Assembly: GCA_947627215.1 (NCBI GenBank)
Contig: CANQVD010000003.1
Coordinates: 1 to 64,000, forward strand
DNA: 64,000 nt
Reading direction: 5' to 3'
DNA from: an uncultured Eisenbergiella sp.
GTDB taxonomy: Bacteria; Bacillota; Clostridia; Lachnospirales; Lachnospiraceae
Under the pieces are notes generated by a model that worked only from the letters and a program-made list of their open reading frames with translations, was not told where the DNA came from and did not search any database. Shown here piece by piece: positions 1 through 8,428 of the stretch (position 1 is the stretch's first letter; every line of letters begins with the position of its first letter). Both the position numbers and the translations under genes were made by a program.

Positions 1-6
1 GGCATG

Positions 7-32
7 AAAAAAGAACATCCATCATGATGTTC
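7..32 (-). terminator. Intrinsic terminator after the toxin-like genes
   Basis: Read on the minus strand this is a 7-bp stem (GAACATC/GATGTTC) followed by six T. It lies just downstream of the first toxin-like peptide and would end its transcript. Confidence 0.7.
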
Positions 33-93
33 TCTTCCCACTGCCGTCACATAATCACTTACTTTGCGTAAGATCCTGAATGGGATTGGACGG

Positions 94-192
94 TTATTTC
101 TGCGTTTTGTGAGTATCTTTGCTTATGCTGTATCCTAAGACAAAGCATGTCAAGCCGAAACTCAATACTGCTATCAGTCCTAAAATATCCAT
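94..192 (-). CDS. Small hydrophobic peptide, type I toxin-like (copy 1, probably decayed)
   Basis: A 32-residue peptide that starts MDILGLIAVLSFG and ends KDTHKTQK: one hydrophobic helix with a charged C-terminal tail, as in the short holin-like toxins of type I toxin-antitoxin loci in Bacillota. It is nearly identical to the copy at 499-603. An in-frame TTG at 198 could add two residues. The ribosome site that is AAAGGAGG in copy 2 is AAATAGGG here, and I see no good promoter upstream, so this copy is probably silent. Toxicity is inferred from size and shape only. Confidence 0.55.
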   Translation of the reverse strand: MDILGLIAVLSFGLTCFVLGYSISKDTHKTQK

Positions 193-354
193 AAGCAACA
201 GCCCTATTTTTTCAGATTCCTTTTCAGGTTTCTATGTATCAGGAGGATCGCAGACCCTCCTAAGAGGGCTAACCGTCTACCATCCTGGCGTTCCCCAAAA
301 GAGATCAGCGTCTATCCCAGCATCTATCCCTGTTCTTTTGCCAAAAGAAATCTC

Positions 355-383
355 TTGAATCAATACGCTAAACGTGGTATATT
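355..383 (+). promoter_or_regulatory. Plus-strand promoter facing toxin-like copy 2
   Basis: TTGAAT, 17 bases, TATATT. It would start a plus-strand RNA near 390 that runs antisense through the peptide gene at 499-603, the arrangement expected for a type I antitoxin RNA. Confidence 0.55.
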
Positions 384-389
384 ATAAAT

Positions 390-610
390 AAAGAAGGGCA
401 CCTGCTGGTAACAGGCACCCCTCAGGAGCTGCCGATAGACGGTTAGCCCAAATCAAAATTAGGCGAAATAGTCGCTTTCCTTTGGTCTGGATGGGCGGCT
501 ATTTCTGCGTTTTATGAGTATCTTTGCCTATGCTATATCCTAAGGCAAAGCATGTCAAGCCAAAGCTCAACACTGCTATCAGTCCTAAAATATCCATAAG
601 CATCAGCCCT
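390..610 (+). ncRNA. Candidate antisense antitoxin RNA
   Basis: Inferred transcript from the promoter at 355-383. It begins with an imperfect hairpin (about 396-420) and is complementary to the whole toxin-like reading frame. The 3' end is not defined: I see no U-rich terminator on this strand. Only the promoter and the geometry support it. Confidence 0.35.
499..603 (-). CDS. Small hydrophobic peptide, type I toxin-like (copy 2)
   Basis: A 34-residue peptide (MLMDILGLIAVLSFG...KDTHKTQK) with one membrane-spanning helix (residues 4-26) and a polar tail. A strong AAAGGAGG site lies 3 bases before the first ATG and 9 before the second (597), so either start works. Its own promoter lies at 707-735, giving a leader of about 100 bases with a strong hairpin. 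A plus-strand promoter faces it. Size, tandem duplication and antisense arrangement fit a type I toxin; such pairs often stabilise plasmids. The function is inference. Confidence 0.65.
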   Translation of the reverse strand: MLMDILGLIAVLSFGLTCFALGYSIGKDTHKTQK

Positions 611-645
611 CCTTTCTTAGATTCCCTTTCGGTTCACTATGTAAT

Positions 646-666
646 CGGAGGGTCGCAGACCCTCCG
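646..666 (-). other. Hairpin in the toxin mRNA leader
   Basis: CGGAGGGTC-gca-GACCCTCCG, a perfect 9-bp stem about 45 bases upstream of the toxin-like start codon. An imperfect copy lies before copy 1 (241-261). It may occlude translation or stabilise the 5' end. Confidence 0.6.
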
Positions 667-706
667 AAGAGGGCTAACCGCCTACCATCTTGGCATTCCC
701 AAAAAG

Positions 707-735
707 ATATTAACATATATTTGCGTAAAATACAA
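707..735 (-). promoter_or_regulatory. Promoter of toxin-like copy 2
   Basis: On the minus strand TTGTAT, 17 bases, TAATAT; transcription would start near 700 and read the peptide gene at 603-499. Confidence 0.5.
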
Positions 736-847
736 CCGGGGATGTTTTTTCGTGTTGCTCGCGGTCCCATTTATGGTCAGCATATCCATTGAAAATCCGT
801 AAAGGTTCGTAAAACCCGATTAAAAACCCGTTGAAGCGGGAAATAAA

Positions 848-2709
848 GGGGGTGTCGCAAAATCATCAAAAATAGATGATTGAGCGGCACCTTCGCTCAT
901 GATAGTCAAAAAATCCGGAGATCTCTCTGCTCTTAGAGGGTTCTCCGGATTTTTGGCATACTTTAATAAGCCTTCGTGGTCTTCGCTTCTTTGCTATGCA
1001 CTTTTTACTTCAAACAGGTAGGTTCCCGTCCGGCTGCTTTGGATTTTTGCGTGCAGTTTATTCAGGTTGTATCCCATACACAGCAAAAGTATCTCCAGTT
1101 TCACCTTGTTTTTCCCTCGGAGCAGGAACCTTTGGAACTCATAGTCATTTTTCAGAACGCCAAATGCTCCCTCCACCTGAATGGAGCGGTTCATTCGGTA
1201 CTTGATCCCCGTTTCGCTTAAGATGTTTTCATAGGATTCCTGCCGCTTCTCCAAAAAACTTTTTGAAACATACAGCCGCTTGTTTCCCTTTGCCCTGCTG
1301 CACTTCTCTTTATGGGGACAGTTGCTGCAGTCCTCACATTCATACACCGTTACTTCAGACTGATAGCCGCTTTTGCTTCTCTGCTTTTTTATAAAAAGCG
1401 GCCTCAGTTTTTTCCCTGCATGGCAGGTATAAGTATCCGTCTGACCGTCATATCCCATGTTTTCCCGTTTGCTGATATCCTTTTTAAAGCTGCGTTTCTT
1501 CCACTTCTCATAGGTCTGCGGCTTTATGTAGGGCTTCTGGCCTGTTTCCCTCAGATATACATAAACTTCTTCACTTTCATATCCGGAGTCTGCTGTCACA
1601 CTGGGATATCGGAACCCCATACATTTCTCTATGACTTTTAAAAATGGAACCAGCGTCCAGGCGTCGTTCCGATCCTGGAAGATATCAGTCCCGACGATAT
1701 ATTCGCTGTCTACCGCGATCTGTATGTTATATCCCGGTTTTAACTGGGCGTTCCGCATATGGTCGTCTTTCATATGCATGAACGTTGCGTCCGGATCCGT
1801 TTTGCAGTAATTATTCCTCCCCTGGAAGCTTGCCGTATGCCAGTCGTAAATGGTCTGCCGTTCCAGATATCTGCGGAACAGCTCCAGGTATCGCTGGTTC
1901 CTTCCCTTCCTTTTTCCCCTGCCGTGGACAAAGACCGTCCCATCCTCCCGGCAGCGTTCTTCCAGAAAACGGCAGATGGCTTGCAGATCCTGCGTCCTTG
2001 TCTCCAGGGTCACGAAAAAGGACTGCAGGTATTCCAGGTTGACGGCCTGTACGGCTTCCTGCATCTTCCGGAACATTTTTTCCTCCCACTTCCCAATGGA
2101 TTTCTTCCACACGAAAGTGTATTTGTTGGCACAGGCTTCCAGCTTTGTCCCGTCAATGAATACTGTTTCTTTCGACAGCTCTCCTGCATGGTCCAGCCTG
2201 CGAACCATCTGATAGAAAAGAGCTTCACAGGCGTCGGCCAGAAAACCGGTCCGGAACCGGGCGATCGTACTGTGGTCCGGTGCCTTCTGTCCGGCTAAAA
2301 GCCACATGAAGTTGATGTCCCGCCTGCAGGCGGTTTCGATCTTTCGGGAAGAATAAATGTTTTGTGAATACGCATAGGTCAGGATCTTGAACATGGTCTT
2401 TGGGTCCACTGCCGGATTTCTGCCTTTGGCAGAGTAAGCCTGATACAGCAAGCTGTAATCCAATTCCTCCAATTCGTGGCTCAGCAGTCGGACAGAATCA
2501 TCATCAGGAACCAAACCTTCCAAATTTAATGGCAAAACCAGTTGATAAGGTTCGCCGAATTCGGTATAATTTTTATGGTATATTGAATTACTCGACATAA
2601 TTAATTATACCACGGATTACGGACTCTTTGGGGTCCGTTTTCTGTTTTTATGCAAAAAGATAGAGCTGTTGCTCCATAGGTGATTACTCATCTATTTTGC
2701 AACAGCCCC
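848..2709 (-). mobile_element. IS1182-family insertion sequence
   Basis: Holds one transposase gene. The ends are imperfect inverted repeats: GGGGTGTCGCAAAAT at the left and, reversed, GGGGCTGTTGCAAAAT at the right (to 2709). I could not identify a target duplication. The left interior also has an internal hairpin (about 910-955). The element separates the toxin-like locus from the operon that starts at 2738. Confidence 0.85.
994..2598 (-). CDS. IS1182-family DDE transposase
   Basis: 534 residues, a normal length for the family. An N-terminal region (about 20-110) with the conserved PDHSTIARFR stretch precedes the RNase H-fold domain. The acidic triad can be seen at FIDGTKLEA (first Asp), VTADSGYESEE (second Asp) and QVEGAFGVLK (Glu). 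The C-terminal GYNLNKLHAK motif is typical. The frame is open from end to end, so the enzyme is probably active or was recently. Confidence 0.93.
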   Translation of the reverse strand: MSSNSIYHKNYTEFGEPYQLVLPLNLEGLVPDDDSVRLLSHELEELDYSLLYQAYSAKGRNPAVDPKTMFKILTYAYSQNIYSSRKIETACRRDINFMWLLAGQKAPDHSTIARFRTGFLADACEALFYQMVRRLDHAGELSKETVFIDGTKLEACANKYTFVWKKSIGKWEEKMFRKMQEAVQAVNLEYLQSFFVTLETRTQDLQAICRFLEERCREDGTVFVHGRGKRKGRNQRYLELFRRYLERQTIYDWHTASFQGRNNYCKTDPDATFMHMKDDHMRNAQLKPGYNIQIAVDSEYIVGTDIFQDRNDAWTLVPFLKVIEKCMGFRYPSVTADSGYESEEVYVYLRETGQKPYIKPQTYEKWKKRSFKKDISKRENMGYDGQTDTYTCHAGKKLRPLFIKKQRSKSGYQSEVTVYECEDCSNCPHKEKCSRAKGNKRLYVSKSFLEKRQESYENILSETGIKYRMNRSIQVEGAFGVLKNDYEFQRFLLRGKNKVKLEILLLCMGYNLNKLHAKIQSSRTGTYLFEVKSA

Positions 2710-2737
2710 TTTTCTGTTTTTTTTGACTGCTCCCGTA

Positions 2738-2932
2738 TCAACACGCGAGCCTGAGGTCGAGCGTGACATCGAATACAGGGAATCCATCTTCCCCGCCTTC
2801 CTCAGACACGAACGGCCTGACCTCGCAGCTGTCGAACCACTTGTCGCCGCGGACATCTCGGAACTGTATCTCCTGATCTCCGTATGCAGCGGCAGCATCA
2901 CGCAGTTTCTTCAGCACATCGCTGACTTTCAT
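2738..2932 (-). CDS. Small acidic protein, unknown
   Basis: 64 residues starting MKVSDVLKKLRDAAAAYG, preceded by AAAGGAG with 7 bases of spacing. It starts with an amphipathic helix, then a charged region. No family is recognised. It is the last gene of the operon 4392-2738, and its stop lies only 29 bases from the IS1182 end, so the element may have removed whatever followed. Confidence 0.7.
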   Translation of the reverse strand: MKVSDVLKKLRDAAAAYGDQEIQFRDVRGDKWFDSCEVRPFVSEEGGEDGFPVFDVTLDLRLAC

Positions 2933-2951
2933 GCTCTACTCCTTTCGCTGA

Positions 2952-3293
2952 TCAGTTGTCTTCGTCGTATATGTATATATTTAATTGTTTCCCAAGCCAA
3001 TCAAGCCCCGCTCTGTTAAAACTGTAAAAATCATCAACGCAAGTCATATACCCTGCATCTACAAGCCGGTCCAGATCCTTGTCACGGCCGCCAAAAAAAT
3101 TACGATACGGCCGATAAAATCTCCTGCCGTGTCGGGTGTATAACCGTCCGCTGATGTGGGAAGAATTAAGCCCAATGGTGTGAAGTGCCTTTTGCCTCAG
3201 AGTGCAATAGGTTATCATCTTCCCATTTTTTTCCTCATGTACATATTCGTCCTTTGGAAGTTCTACTGTCTTCAACGAATCGTTTCCTTTCAT
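2952..3293 (-). CDS. Hypothetical protein, possible small DNA-binding protein
   Basis: 113 residues. The start MKGNDSLKTVELPKDEYV at 3293 is set by AGGAAAGGAG six bases upstream; the open frame extends further but without a ribosome site. The centre is rich in Arg and aromatic residues (GRRFYRPYRNFFGGR) and the end is acidic. The C-terminal half (VDAGYMTCVDDFYSFNRAGLDWLG) resembles the end of small phage or plasmid proteins, but I cannot name a family. Confidence 0.7.
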   Translation of the reverse strand: MKGNDSLKTVELPKDEYVHEEKNGKMITYCTLRQKALHTIGLNSSHISGRLYTRHGRRFYRPYRNFFGGRDKDLDRLVDAGYMTCVDDFYSFNRAGLDWLGKQLNIYIYDEDN

Positions 3294-3307
3294 GTTCTTC
3301 TCCTTTC

Positions 3308-3715
3308 CTAAACGAATGTGTAGCCCCAGGAGTCCGCTTTCGGCTCTGGACAGGGGCTCACTGCTCTCACCGCATCCGGGTCCGGTGCATAGGGATCTAT
3401 CCCATGGCCCAGCAGCCACTCGGATTCCTCGATCTCAAATTCTATTGAGGATCCCTCTCCCGCAAGCTCAGGTATCTCTTTCGTGGTGAAGAACGTGCCC
3501 GCACTGTTCACAGCTGCCTGGGCGCGGCTCATCCTGCAGAAGATCCCAATGCCTTCCGAGTCGTGGCTGATGTCATAGGCGTTCCAGCCGTCCGGCATCG
3601 TCGCCCTGTTGAGGGCCGGGTCGCAGAAGCGGCCTTCGATCTCACGTCCGTCAGGAGCGATGATGTTCATCGGCCTGCCGGTCCTTACCGCCTCTGAAAA
3701 ATCGACGCCTCTCAT
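3308..3715 (-). CDS. Hypothetical protein
   Basis: 135 residues from MRGVDFSEAVRTGRPMNII. The ATG at 3715 overlaps the stop of the gene upstream (ATGA), so translation is probably coupled. The middle is rich in Ala and Asp, and a C-terminal segment reads DSWGYTFV. No family is recognised. Confidence 0.65.
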   Translation of the reverse strand: MRGVDFSEAVRTGRPMNIIAPDGREIEGRFCDPALNRATMPDGWNAYDISHDSEGIGIFCRMSRAQAAVNSAGTFFTTKEIPELAGEGSSIEFEIEESEWLLGHGIDPYAPDPDAVRAVSPCPEPKADSWGYTFV

Positions 3716-4107
3716 GCGTGCTCCTCTCCGAACGCAGGATAGTCCTGCAGGTTCTTTTCCACGAACTGAAAACTGACCCGTTTGTATGTCCGCTTCCAAT
3801 CCGACACCTTCTCTTCGAGCTCATCCACAGCTCCCATGAGGATATACGCTTCACCTTCGATGAGGAAGCCGTCATCCAGCGGCTGATAATATACCACCTT
3901 ATCCTTAGGCCCTTCCATGGGCTCGACCACCATGATATAGGACCCGAGCGGGTTCCCAGGCTCCTTGTAGTTATCTGAAAAGTTTGGTTTCCCGATGAAG
4001 AGCCCGGACTTTTTGAGTTTTTTTACTTGCATGATACCTTTCATATGCAGTTCGGGCGGAACCCTCTGCCACCCTGTAACAGCAGCGTTAGAAGCGGTCC
4101 TACCCAT
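3712..4107 (-). CDS. Hypothetical protein
   Basis: 131 residues if the first ATG (4107) is used, but AAAGGAGG directly abuts that ATG. The ATG at 4032 (MQVKKLKKSGLFIG), with GAAAGG four bases upstream, is a good alternative. The rest (SYIMVVEPMEGPKDKVVYY) looks like a small beta-rich globular protein. It overlaps the next gene by 4 bases. No family is recognised. Confidence 0.6.
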   Translation of the reverse strand: MGRTASNAAVTGWQRVPPELHMKGIMQVKKLKKSGLFIGKPNFSDNYKEPGNPLGSYIMVVEPMEGPKDKVVYYQPLDDGFLIEGEAYILMGAVDELEEKVSDWKRTYKRVSFQFVEKNLQDYPAFGEEHA

Positions 4108-4161
4108 CCTCCTTTCCCTTTCAATGTCTACACTTCTGCTCCCGATCCTGTCCCAGCCGGT

Positions 4162-4392
4162 TCAATAACTGACTGAAATATCTATGAATCCTTCATATGC
4201 ACCGGAGGCTTCCACCTCATCAATGTCATCAAAGATTTGAGAATCATCATCTTCGATACGATATGCGGTAGTTTCGTTCATCACAAACTCCTGTGAGTGG
4301 CTGTTGAGCCAATCTTTCGCCGCATCCTCATTTTCCGCCTTTAAATTAAAAATGATCGTCCTCGTGTTTATACATCTGAAAATCTTCGCCAT
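4162..4392 (-). CDS. Small acidic hypothetical protein
   Basis: 76 residues, MAKIFRCINTRTIIFNLKAE..., preceded by AAAGGAG with 7 bases of spacing. The second half is strongly acidic. It sits between the paralogous pair upstream and the 4107 gene in the same operon. Confidence 0.7.
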   Translation of the reverse strand: MAKIFRCINTRTIIFNLKAENEDAAKDWLNSHSQEFVMNETTAYRIEDDDSQIFDDIDEVEASGAYEGFIDISVSY

Positions 4393-4419
4393 GACTAACT
4401 CCTTTCTTCATGCCCCGTT

Positions 4420-4914
4420 CTATTCCTCTGCATCCTCAGCATACCCGGACACGTTCATCACATAGTCGTGCGTCGGAAAATCCCTGTAGACAGATACCAT
4501 CATCTGATACATCTGTCCGACGTGCGAATTGACGAGCTGTTCAAAGTGCAGATAGCAGGCATGGAACAGATTTTCTTTTTGCGTAGGCTCAACGAAGACA
4601 ATCGGCTCCCCGTCGAAACGGACAGCAGCGTGATCCTCATCCGTCACGGGGTTGGTATACGAAAGCCCGCCGTTTTCCCACTCCTCAGTGAACTGCATCT
4701 GAGCAGCCGCACCGTGAAAGCATGGGTGAAAATGGACAGTAACACCCTTTGGCGCATACTCTTTGAGGAGCCTTCCTGCCTCGGCCACGGCCTCACGGCC
4801 CTCAGGGATGGGCTTATTCCCATCCTCCTGCAGGTCCATGATGACCTTTCGCGCCAGGGCTCCTGTGACGACCAGCGCTCCCGTCTGAAACACCGGTATG
4901 ATCCTTTTTTCCAT
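4420..4914 (-). CDS. Hypothetical protein, paralogue of 5099-5587
   Basis: 164 residues from MEKRIIPVFQTGALVV; AAAGGAG lies 6 bases before the ATG at 4914 and 3 before the ATG at 4917. It shares an N-terminal pattern (IxPVxQxGALVxxxxxA) and an HxxxCFHGxA motif with the gene at 5099-5587, so the two are a diverged duplication. No catalytic family is recognised; the conserved CFHG is the obvious site to test. Confidence 0.7.
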   Translation of the reverse strand: MEKRIIPVFQTGALVVTGALARKVIMDLQEDGNKPIPEGREAVAEAGRLLKEYAPKGVTVHFHPCFHGAAAQMQFTEEWENGGLSYTNPVTDEDHAAVRFDGEPIVFVEPTQKENLFHACYLHFEQLVNSHVGQMYQMMVSVYRDFPTHDYVMNVSGYAEDAEE

Positions 4915-4946
4915 CATCTTCTCCTTTCCCCGCCGTTGCAGCATCC

Positions 4947-5102
4947 TTACAGCTTCTCGAACACCCCGGACCGGAGCATATCCTGTTTCCAGCAGGGGAA
5001 ATCAGGATATTCGCTCTTGTCCGCACGGGTCTGCCAGAGCCGGTACATCTCCCGCTCGGAGAACACGCCAGCGCTTCCTTCCTCATATGAGACAAATCTC
5101 AT
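4947..5102 (-). CDS. 51-residue conserved small protein between the paralogues
   Basis: MRFVSYEEGSAGVFSE... to SGVFEKL, 51 residues. Its ATG overlaps the TGA of the gene upstream (ATGA) and it ends about 30 bases before the next gene, so it fills the gap exactly. The pattern YRLW...KSEYPDFPCWKQDMLRSG, an aromatic cluster followed by a DML/SGV ending, looks like a small domain seen in Clostridia, from memory. Function unknown. Confidence 0.6.
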   Translation of the reverse strand: MRFVSYEEGSAGVFSEREMYRLWQTRADKSEYPDFPCWKQDMLRSGVFEKL

Positions 5103-5587
5103 CTCTCATTAGCCTCCTTTTTGGCATAGCCCTCAATCGTGCGGATGTTGTCCTCCATGGGAAAATTGAGGACGAACATGCCCCAACCGAGGGCATCCAG
5201 CATATCGGTGTATTCTCTTTCCAGTTCTGAAATGCGGGAATACGCACCCCTGAAAAAGCTCGGCTGCTTCCTGGGCTCGACATATGCGACCGTCTCATCG
5301 CGGAAGTGCCGATGGAACTCCGGAAGATCCGGGGCGATGCTGTACAGATCGTCGTTTTCCTCATTGGTCAACGTCAGATAGCGAGCGCTCCCATGGAAGC
5401 AGTTCAGGAGATGCACGCCCTGCACACCGTTCTCACGCAGGATCCGGGCCGCTTCCCTCACCGCCTCATTTTTGTCCTCAGGGAGTTCTTTTCCATCATC
5501 ACCGAACGCCTGACAGATCTTATACGCAAAACCTGCGTCGATCACCAGCGCTCCCATCTGATGTACAGGAACTATCTTTTCGTTCAC
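5099..5587 (-). CDS. Hypothetical protein, paralogue of 4420-4914
   Basis: 162 residues. The start is GTG at 5587 (VNEKIVPVHQMGALVI), chosen because AAAAGGAG lies 7 bases before it and because this aligns the N-terminus with the paralogue. It carries the same NCFHGSA motif. A perfect 11-bp hairpin (5607-5633) lies just upstream of the ribosome site. It is coupled by a 4-base overlap to the 51-residue gene. Confidence 0.7.
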   Translation of the reverse strand: MNEKIVPVHQMGALVIDAGFAYKICQAFGDDGKELPEDKNEAVREAARILRENGVQGVHLLNCFHGSARYLTLTNEENDDLYSIAPDLPEFHRHFRDETVAYVEPRKQPSFFRGAYSRISELEREYTDMLDALGWGMFVLNFPMEDNIRTIEGYAKKEANER

Positions 5588-5606
5588 GTCTTTTCTCCTT
5601 TTAACT

Positions 5607-5633
5607 CCGGTCAGCCGTGAATCGGCTGACCGG
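5607..5633 (-). promoter_or_regulatory. Stem-loop between parB-like gene and downstream operon
   Basis: Perfect 11-bp stem CCGGTCAGCCG/CGGCTGACCGG with a 5-base loop, 12-19 bases upstream of an AAAAGGAG site. It has no U-tract, so it is more likely an mRNA processing or stability element, or a protein-binding palindrome, than a terminator. Confidence 0.5.
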
Positions 5634-5662
5634 AATTTGCATGTTGTTGTCAGAAGCAAAAG

Positions 5663-7018
5663 TCAGTTGCTGCCTCTGGCCTTGCTGCTGCCGCCGGACG
5701 CATACAACCGGCTGGTCCCATCCAGCAACTTGGCATACTCCCCGTTGTCCGGAGGGAAGCCGTACTGCGCGAGGACGGAATCGACCAGTGCGATGCGCGC
5801 CGCCTCTGACCGGATGAAGGCAAGATCTGCGGAGCAGGTCGTGCGCCCTTCCAGGTTCTCGGCAGCGAGGATCAGATACAGATCCGTGTCGCTGAGGCTG
5901 TCCGTCCTGACCCTGTCCTCTTCCGTCACCTTTACGAAGTCTATTCCGTTCAGGTAGGCGGTGACGAGGCCATAGCTGAAGATCACGCCGTCCGCCAGCA
6001 GCTGACGCCGCAGCTTCCGGCTGATCTCTTCCGTATCCTCAGGACACCCGGTCTTCCCCGCGATGATGGCCTGGATAGCCTCGCGCCGATGCAGGGCCGC
6101 TTCCCGCAGGATATCGGCCGCCTTCTTTCGCACGGCTTTTCTTGCATTCCTCGCGCTCTCCTGTTCGGTGAGCTCTTTTCCTTTCCGGCTCATGCGGATC
6201 AGGCATACGGCCTGCGTATGGTCGAAGCGCACGTACCAGTACTCCCCGCCGTCGGCAAGGATGTTCCGGACGCCGTCGTAGTCCGCGCTCTCATGTCTCT
6301 CATCCAGAGAGAACTCGCGCACGACCTCCCATTTGCCGGAATAGTGCTCGCCTCTGACGGATGCGGGGGCCTCCTTGACACCCGCCTGTGCCAGCGCACG
6401 CCGGATCCTCTCCTCATTTGCCTGCCGCTTCTCATCGGCTGCCGCACGGATGCTCATGCCGAGGATGTCGGTGGGGTTAGCCGCCGTGGCAAGGATCTCA
6501 TTGCGCTTTTCGACATCGCGCACCTTTTCCAGGGCGATATAGTCGGTGATGGAAAGCTGGAAACCGGCCTTCTCCCGTCTCTTGATCTCCTTCTGGTCGA
6601 GCTTTGCGATGTTCAGCCGGTGCTTCACCGTGGAAGCGGAGAACCCGGTCTTTTTACAGATGGTATCCACCGTATCGCCGAGGTCCAGCATCATCTGGAA
6701 GCCCTGGGCCTGTTCCACCGGCGTGATGTCCTCCCGCTGCATGTTCTCCAGCAGCATGATGGATATCTGGTCGTTCATGGACAGCCCTTCCGCGATCCTG
6801 CAGGGGACCGCCGTGAGCCCGGCCAGCTTGGAAGCAGCGAGCCTACGGTGCCCGATCAGCACGGTATACCTTCCGTTCTCAGCGGGAACGACCGTCAGGT
6901 TCTGCATGATGCCCTTCTTTTTGATCGAATCCGTCAGTTCCTGCAGGTTCCCGATGTTCCGTCTCGGATTGTACGGATGGGGATCCAGCAGCTTTACATC
7001 TATCTCTTTCTGGATCAT
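5663..7018 (-). CDS. ParB/Spo0J-like DNA-binding protein
   Basis: 451 residues from MIQKEIDVKLLDPHPYNPRR (AAAGGA, 5 bases spacing). The ParB N-domain is clear: NPRR near residue 20, then VLIGHRRLAASKLAGL (the GxRR box) and LLENMQREDITPVEQAQGF. An HTH follows (DTVDTICKKTGFSASTVKHRLNIAKL). The C-terminal 220 residues are unlike chromosomal Spo0J and end in a Ser/Gly tail. I see no ParA in the window, so it may act in partition with a ParA elsewhere or as a ParB-type regulator. No canonical parS was found; the GTACCC palindromes are possible sites. Confidence 0.88.
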   Translation of the reverse strand: MIQKEIDVKLLDPHPYNPRRNIGNLQELTDSIKKKGIMQNLTVVPAENGRYTVLIGHRRLAASKLAGLTAVPCRIAEGLSMNDQISIMLLENMQREDITPVEQAQGFQMMLDLGDTVDTICKKTGFSASTVKHRLNIAKLDQKEIKRREKAGFQLSITDYIALEKVRDVEKRNEILATAANPTDILGMSIRAAADEKRQANEERIRRALAQAGVKEAPASVRGEHYSGKWEVVREFSLDERHESADYDGVRNILADGGEYWYVRFDHTQAVCLIRMSRKGKELTEQESARNARKAVRKKAADILREAALHRREAIQAIIAGKTGCPEDTEEISRKLRRQLLADGVIFSYGLVTAYLNGIDFVKVTEEDRVRTDSLSDTDLYLILAAENLEGRTTCSADLAFIRSEAARIALVDSVLAQYGFPPDNGEYAKLLDGTSRLYASGGSSKARGSN

Positions 7019-7169
7019 ATTTTTCCTTTCTGCGGCATTCGTCCGCTGTTCTGACAGGCACATATCGGCCTGCCGCTGATGACCGTTATAATAATAGGAA
7101 GGAACGCGCGGCATATGCCGTACGTCCCCTCCCATATCGGTCTGTTTCCGTATCCTTCCCTGCAGTGCG

Positions 7170-8342
7170 TCACGCATTGTTCGGCAGGTTCTGCATCGCA
7201 AAGAATTTAAGCTGTCTGGACGCCTTCTCCTGCATGTCGAACAACTGCTGCAGGCCCAGAGGCTTCCCTTTTTCCTGCTCCATGTAGAACGCATGGTCTT
7301 CGATGATCCAGAAGATGTAGTAATAGATCTCGAATCCCGTGCAGGTTCCACCGCACTCCTCGCTCATGAGTTCCTGCGCACGCTTCGTGCTCCGGATCGG
7401 GAGGTCAGCCCTCGTGGCGATGTCGTCCAGCACCTTCTGCGGGTTCGTGACGGTCACGCCCGCCAGTTTCTTCATCAGGGCGCTGCTGTCCTCGAACATG
7501 CTGTAGATCATACGGCACTGTTCACGGAAATCCTCCACGTGGCAGCCCTTGTGCCGAAGCTTCAGCGGCTCGCCGATGCGCATCCGGGTATTGCCGCAGA
7601 TCAGCTCAGGAACCAGCGTAGCGCTGTTGCGTCCGATGTCGCTGGTCACCATCCGCAGGACGAACTTCGCGCCATCGACATCCACCTGCGTGCCGGAACT
7701 GTTGACGCTGTTCACCAGCTCCTCCTCCATGAGCGCATCGTTCATGTAGAACGTTGCCTGCGTCATCTCGTGGGAAGTATTGCACCCGGCGAACTCAGAG
7801 GACGAGAACTTCTCCTGCATCTCTTCCAGCAGGATCCGCAGAAGATCGGCTACCGGCATGACCGTGTAGTCCCGTTCATCGCCGCTCATCACCGCAGACA
7901 CCTTGTCGTCCCTGACGAGGATCAGTGCCTTGCTGGTGAAATGGCCAAGGAACATCTTCAGCGTCTCCGCCCTCTCCTTCGGGCTCAGCGGGGAATGGTA
8001 TGGCTTGTCATCATAGGTCATGATGGACATGCCGGAGATCCCAGCACGGTCGCAGAGGGATTTCAGGGCCGTGTAGCGGATCGGGACCGTGCGCAGCTTA
8101 TCGTCCCAGGGGAACTTCAGCATGAGCTGCATGTCCTCCATGCACTCTTCCACTGCCGAACGGTCCACATCGATCGCGTGCTCCTTAATCACGGCATCCG
8201 TGAACAGCGGCGCGTTGTCCAGTTCCACAGGCTCGATCTCATTGGTGAACACGAGGATCCACCGGTCAGACTCTTTCTGCTTCTCGAAAAAGTCCAGCAT
8301 CTGTTCCTGCTCTTCGAAAACTATCTGTTCTCTGTCTTTCAT
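7170..8342 (-). CDS. Hypothetical protein, possibly DUF932-like
   Basis: 390 residues from MKDREQIVFEEQEQML; AAAAGGAG lies 6 bases before the ATG at 8342, better than the ATG at 8375. The layout, with an acidic N-terminus, a long mixed domain (LKSLCDRAGISG...SHEMTQATFYMND) and a helical C-terminus, faintly resembles plasmid and phage DUF932 proteins, but I cannot confirm it. It is first in its operon, behind a promoter and terminator-like leader hairpin (8429-8534), with the ParB-like gene downstream. Confidence 0.6.
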   Translation of the reverse strand: MKDREQIVFEEQEQMLDFFEKQKESDRWILVFTNEIEPVELDNAPLFTDAVIKEHAIDVDRSAVEECMEDMQLMLKFPWDDKLRTVPIRYTALKSLCDRAGISGMSIMTYDDKPYHSPLSPKERAETLKMFLGHFTSKALILVRDDKVSAVMSGDERDYTVMPVADLLRILLEEMQEKFSSSEFAGCNTSHEMTQATFYMNDALMEEELVNSVNSSGTQVDVDGAKFVLRMVTSDIGRNSATLVPELICGNTRMRIGEPLKLRHKGCHVEDFREQCRMIYSMFEDSSALMKKLAGVTVTNPQKVLDDIATRADLPIRSTKRAQELMSEECGGTCTGFEIYYYIFWIIEDHAFYMEQEKGKPLGLQQLFDMQEKASRQLKFFAMQNLPNNA

Positions 8343-8428
8343 GTTCTTCTCCTTTTCATTTAAAGGTGAAGCCATAATTTTCTTCTTTTCTCTGACGCCT
8401 TTCGCGCCTCCTCCTTTCCTTATTTTTG

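Noticed and set aside
6089-7054. A 321-codon plus-strand frame
   Set aside because: Antisense to the ParB-like gene; the minus-strand protein has clear family motifs.
7293-8363. A 356-codon plus-strand frame
   Set aside because: Antisense to the 390-residue gene with a good ribosome site and its own leader.
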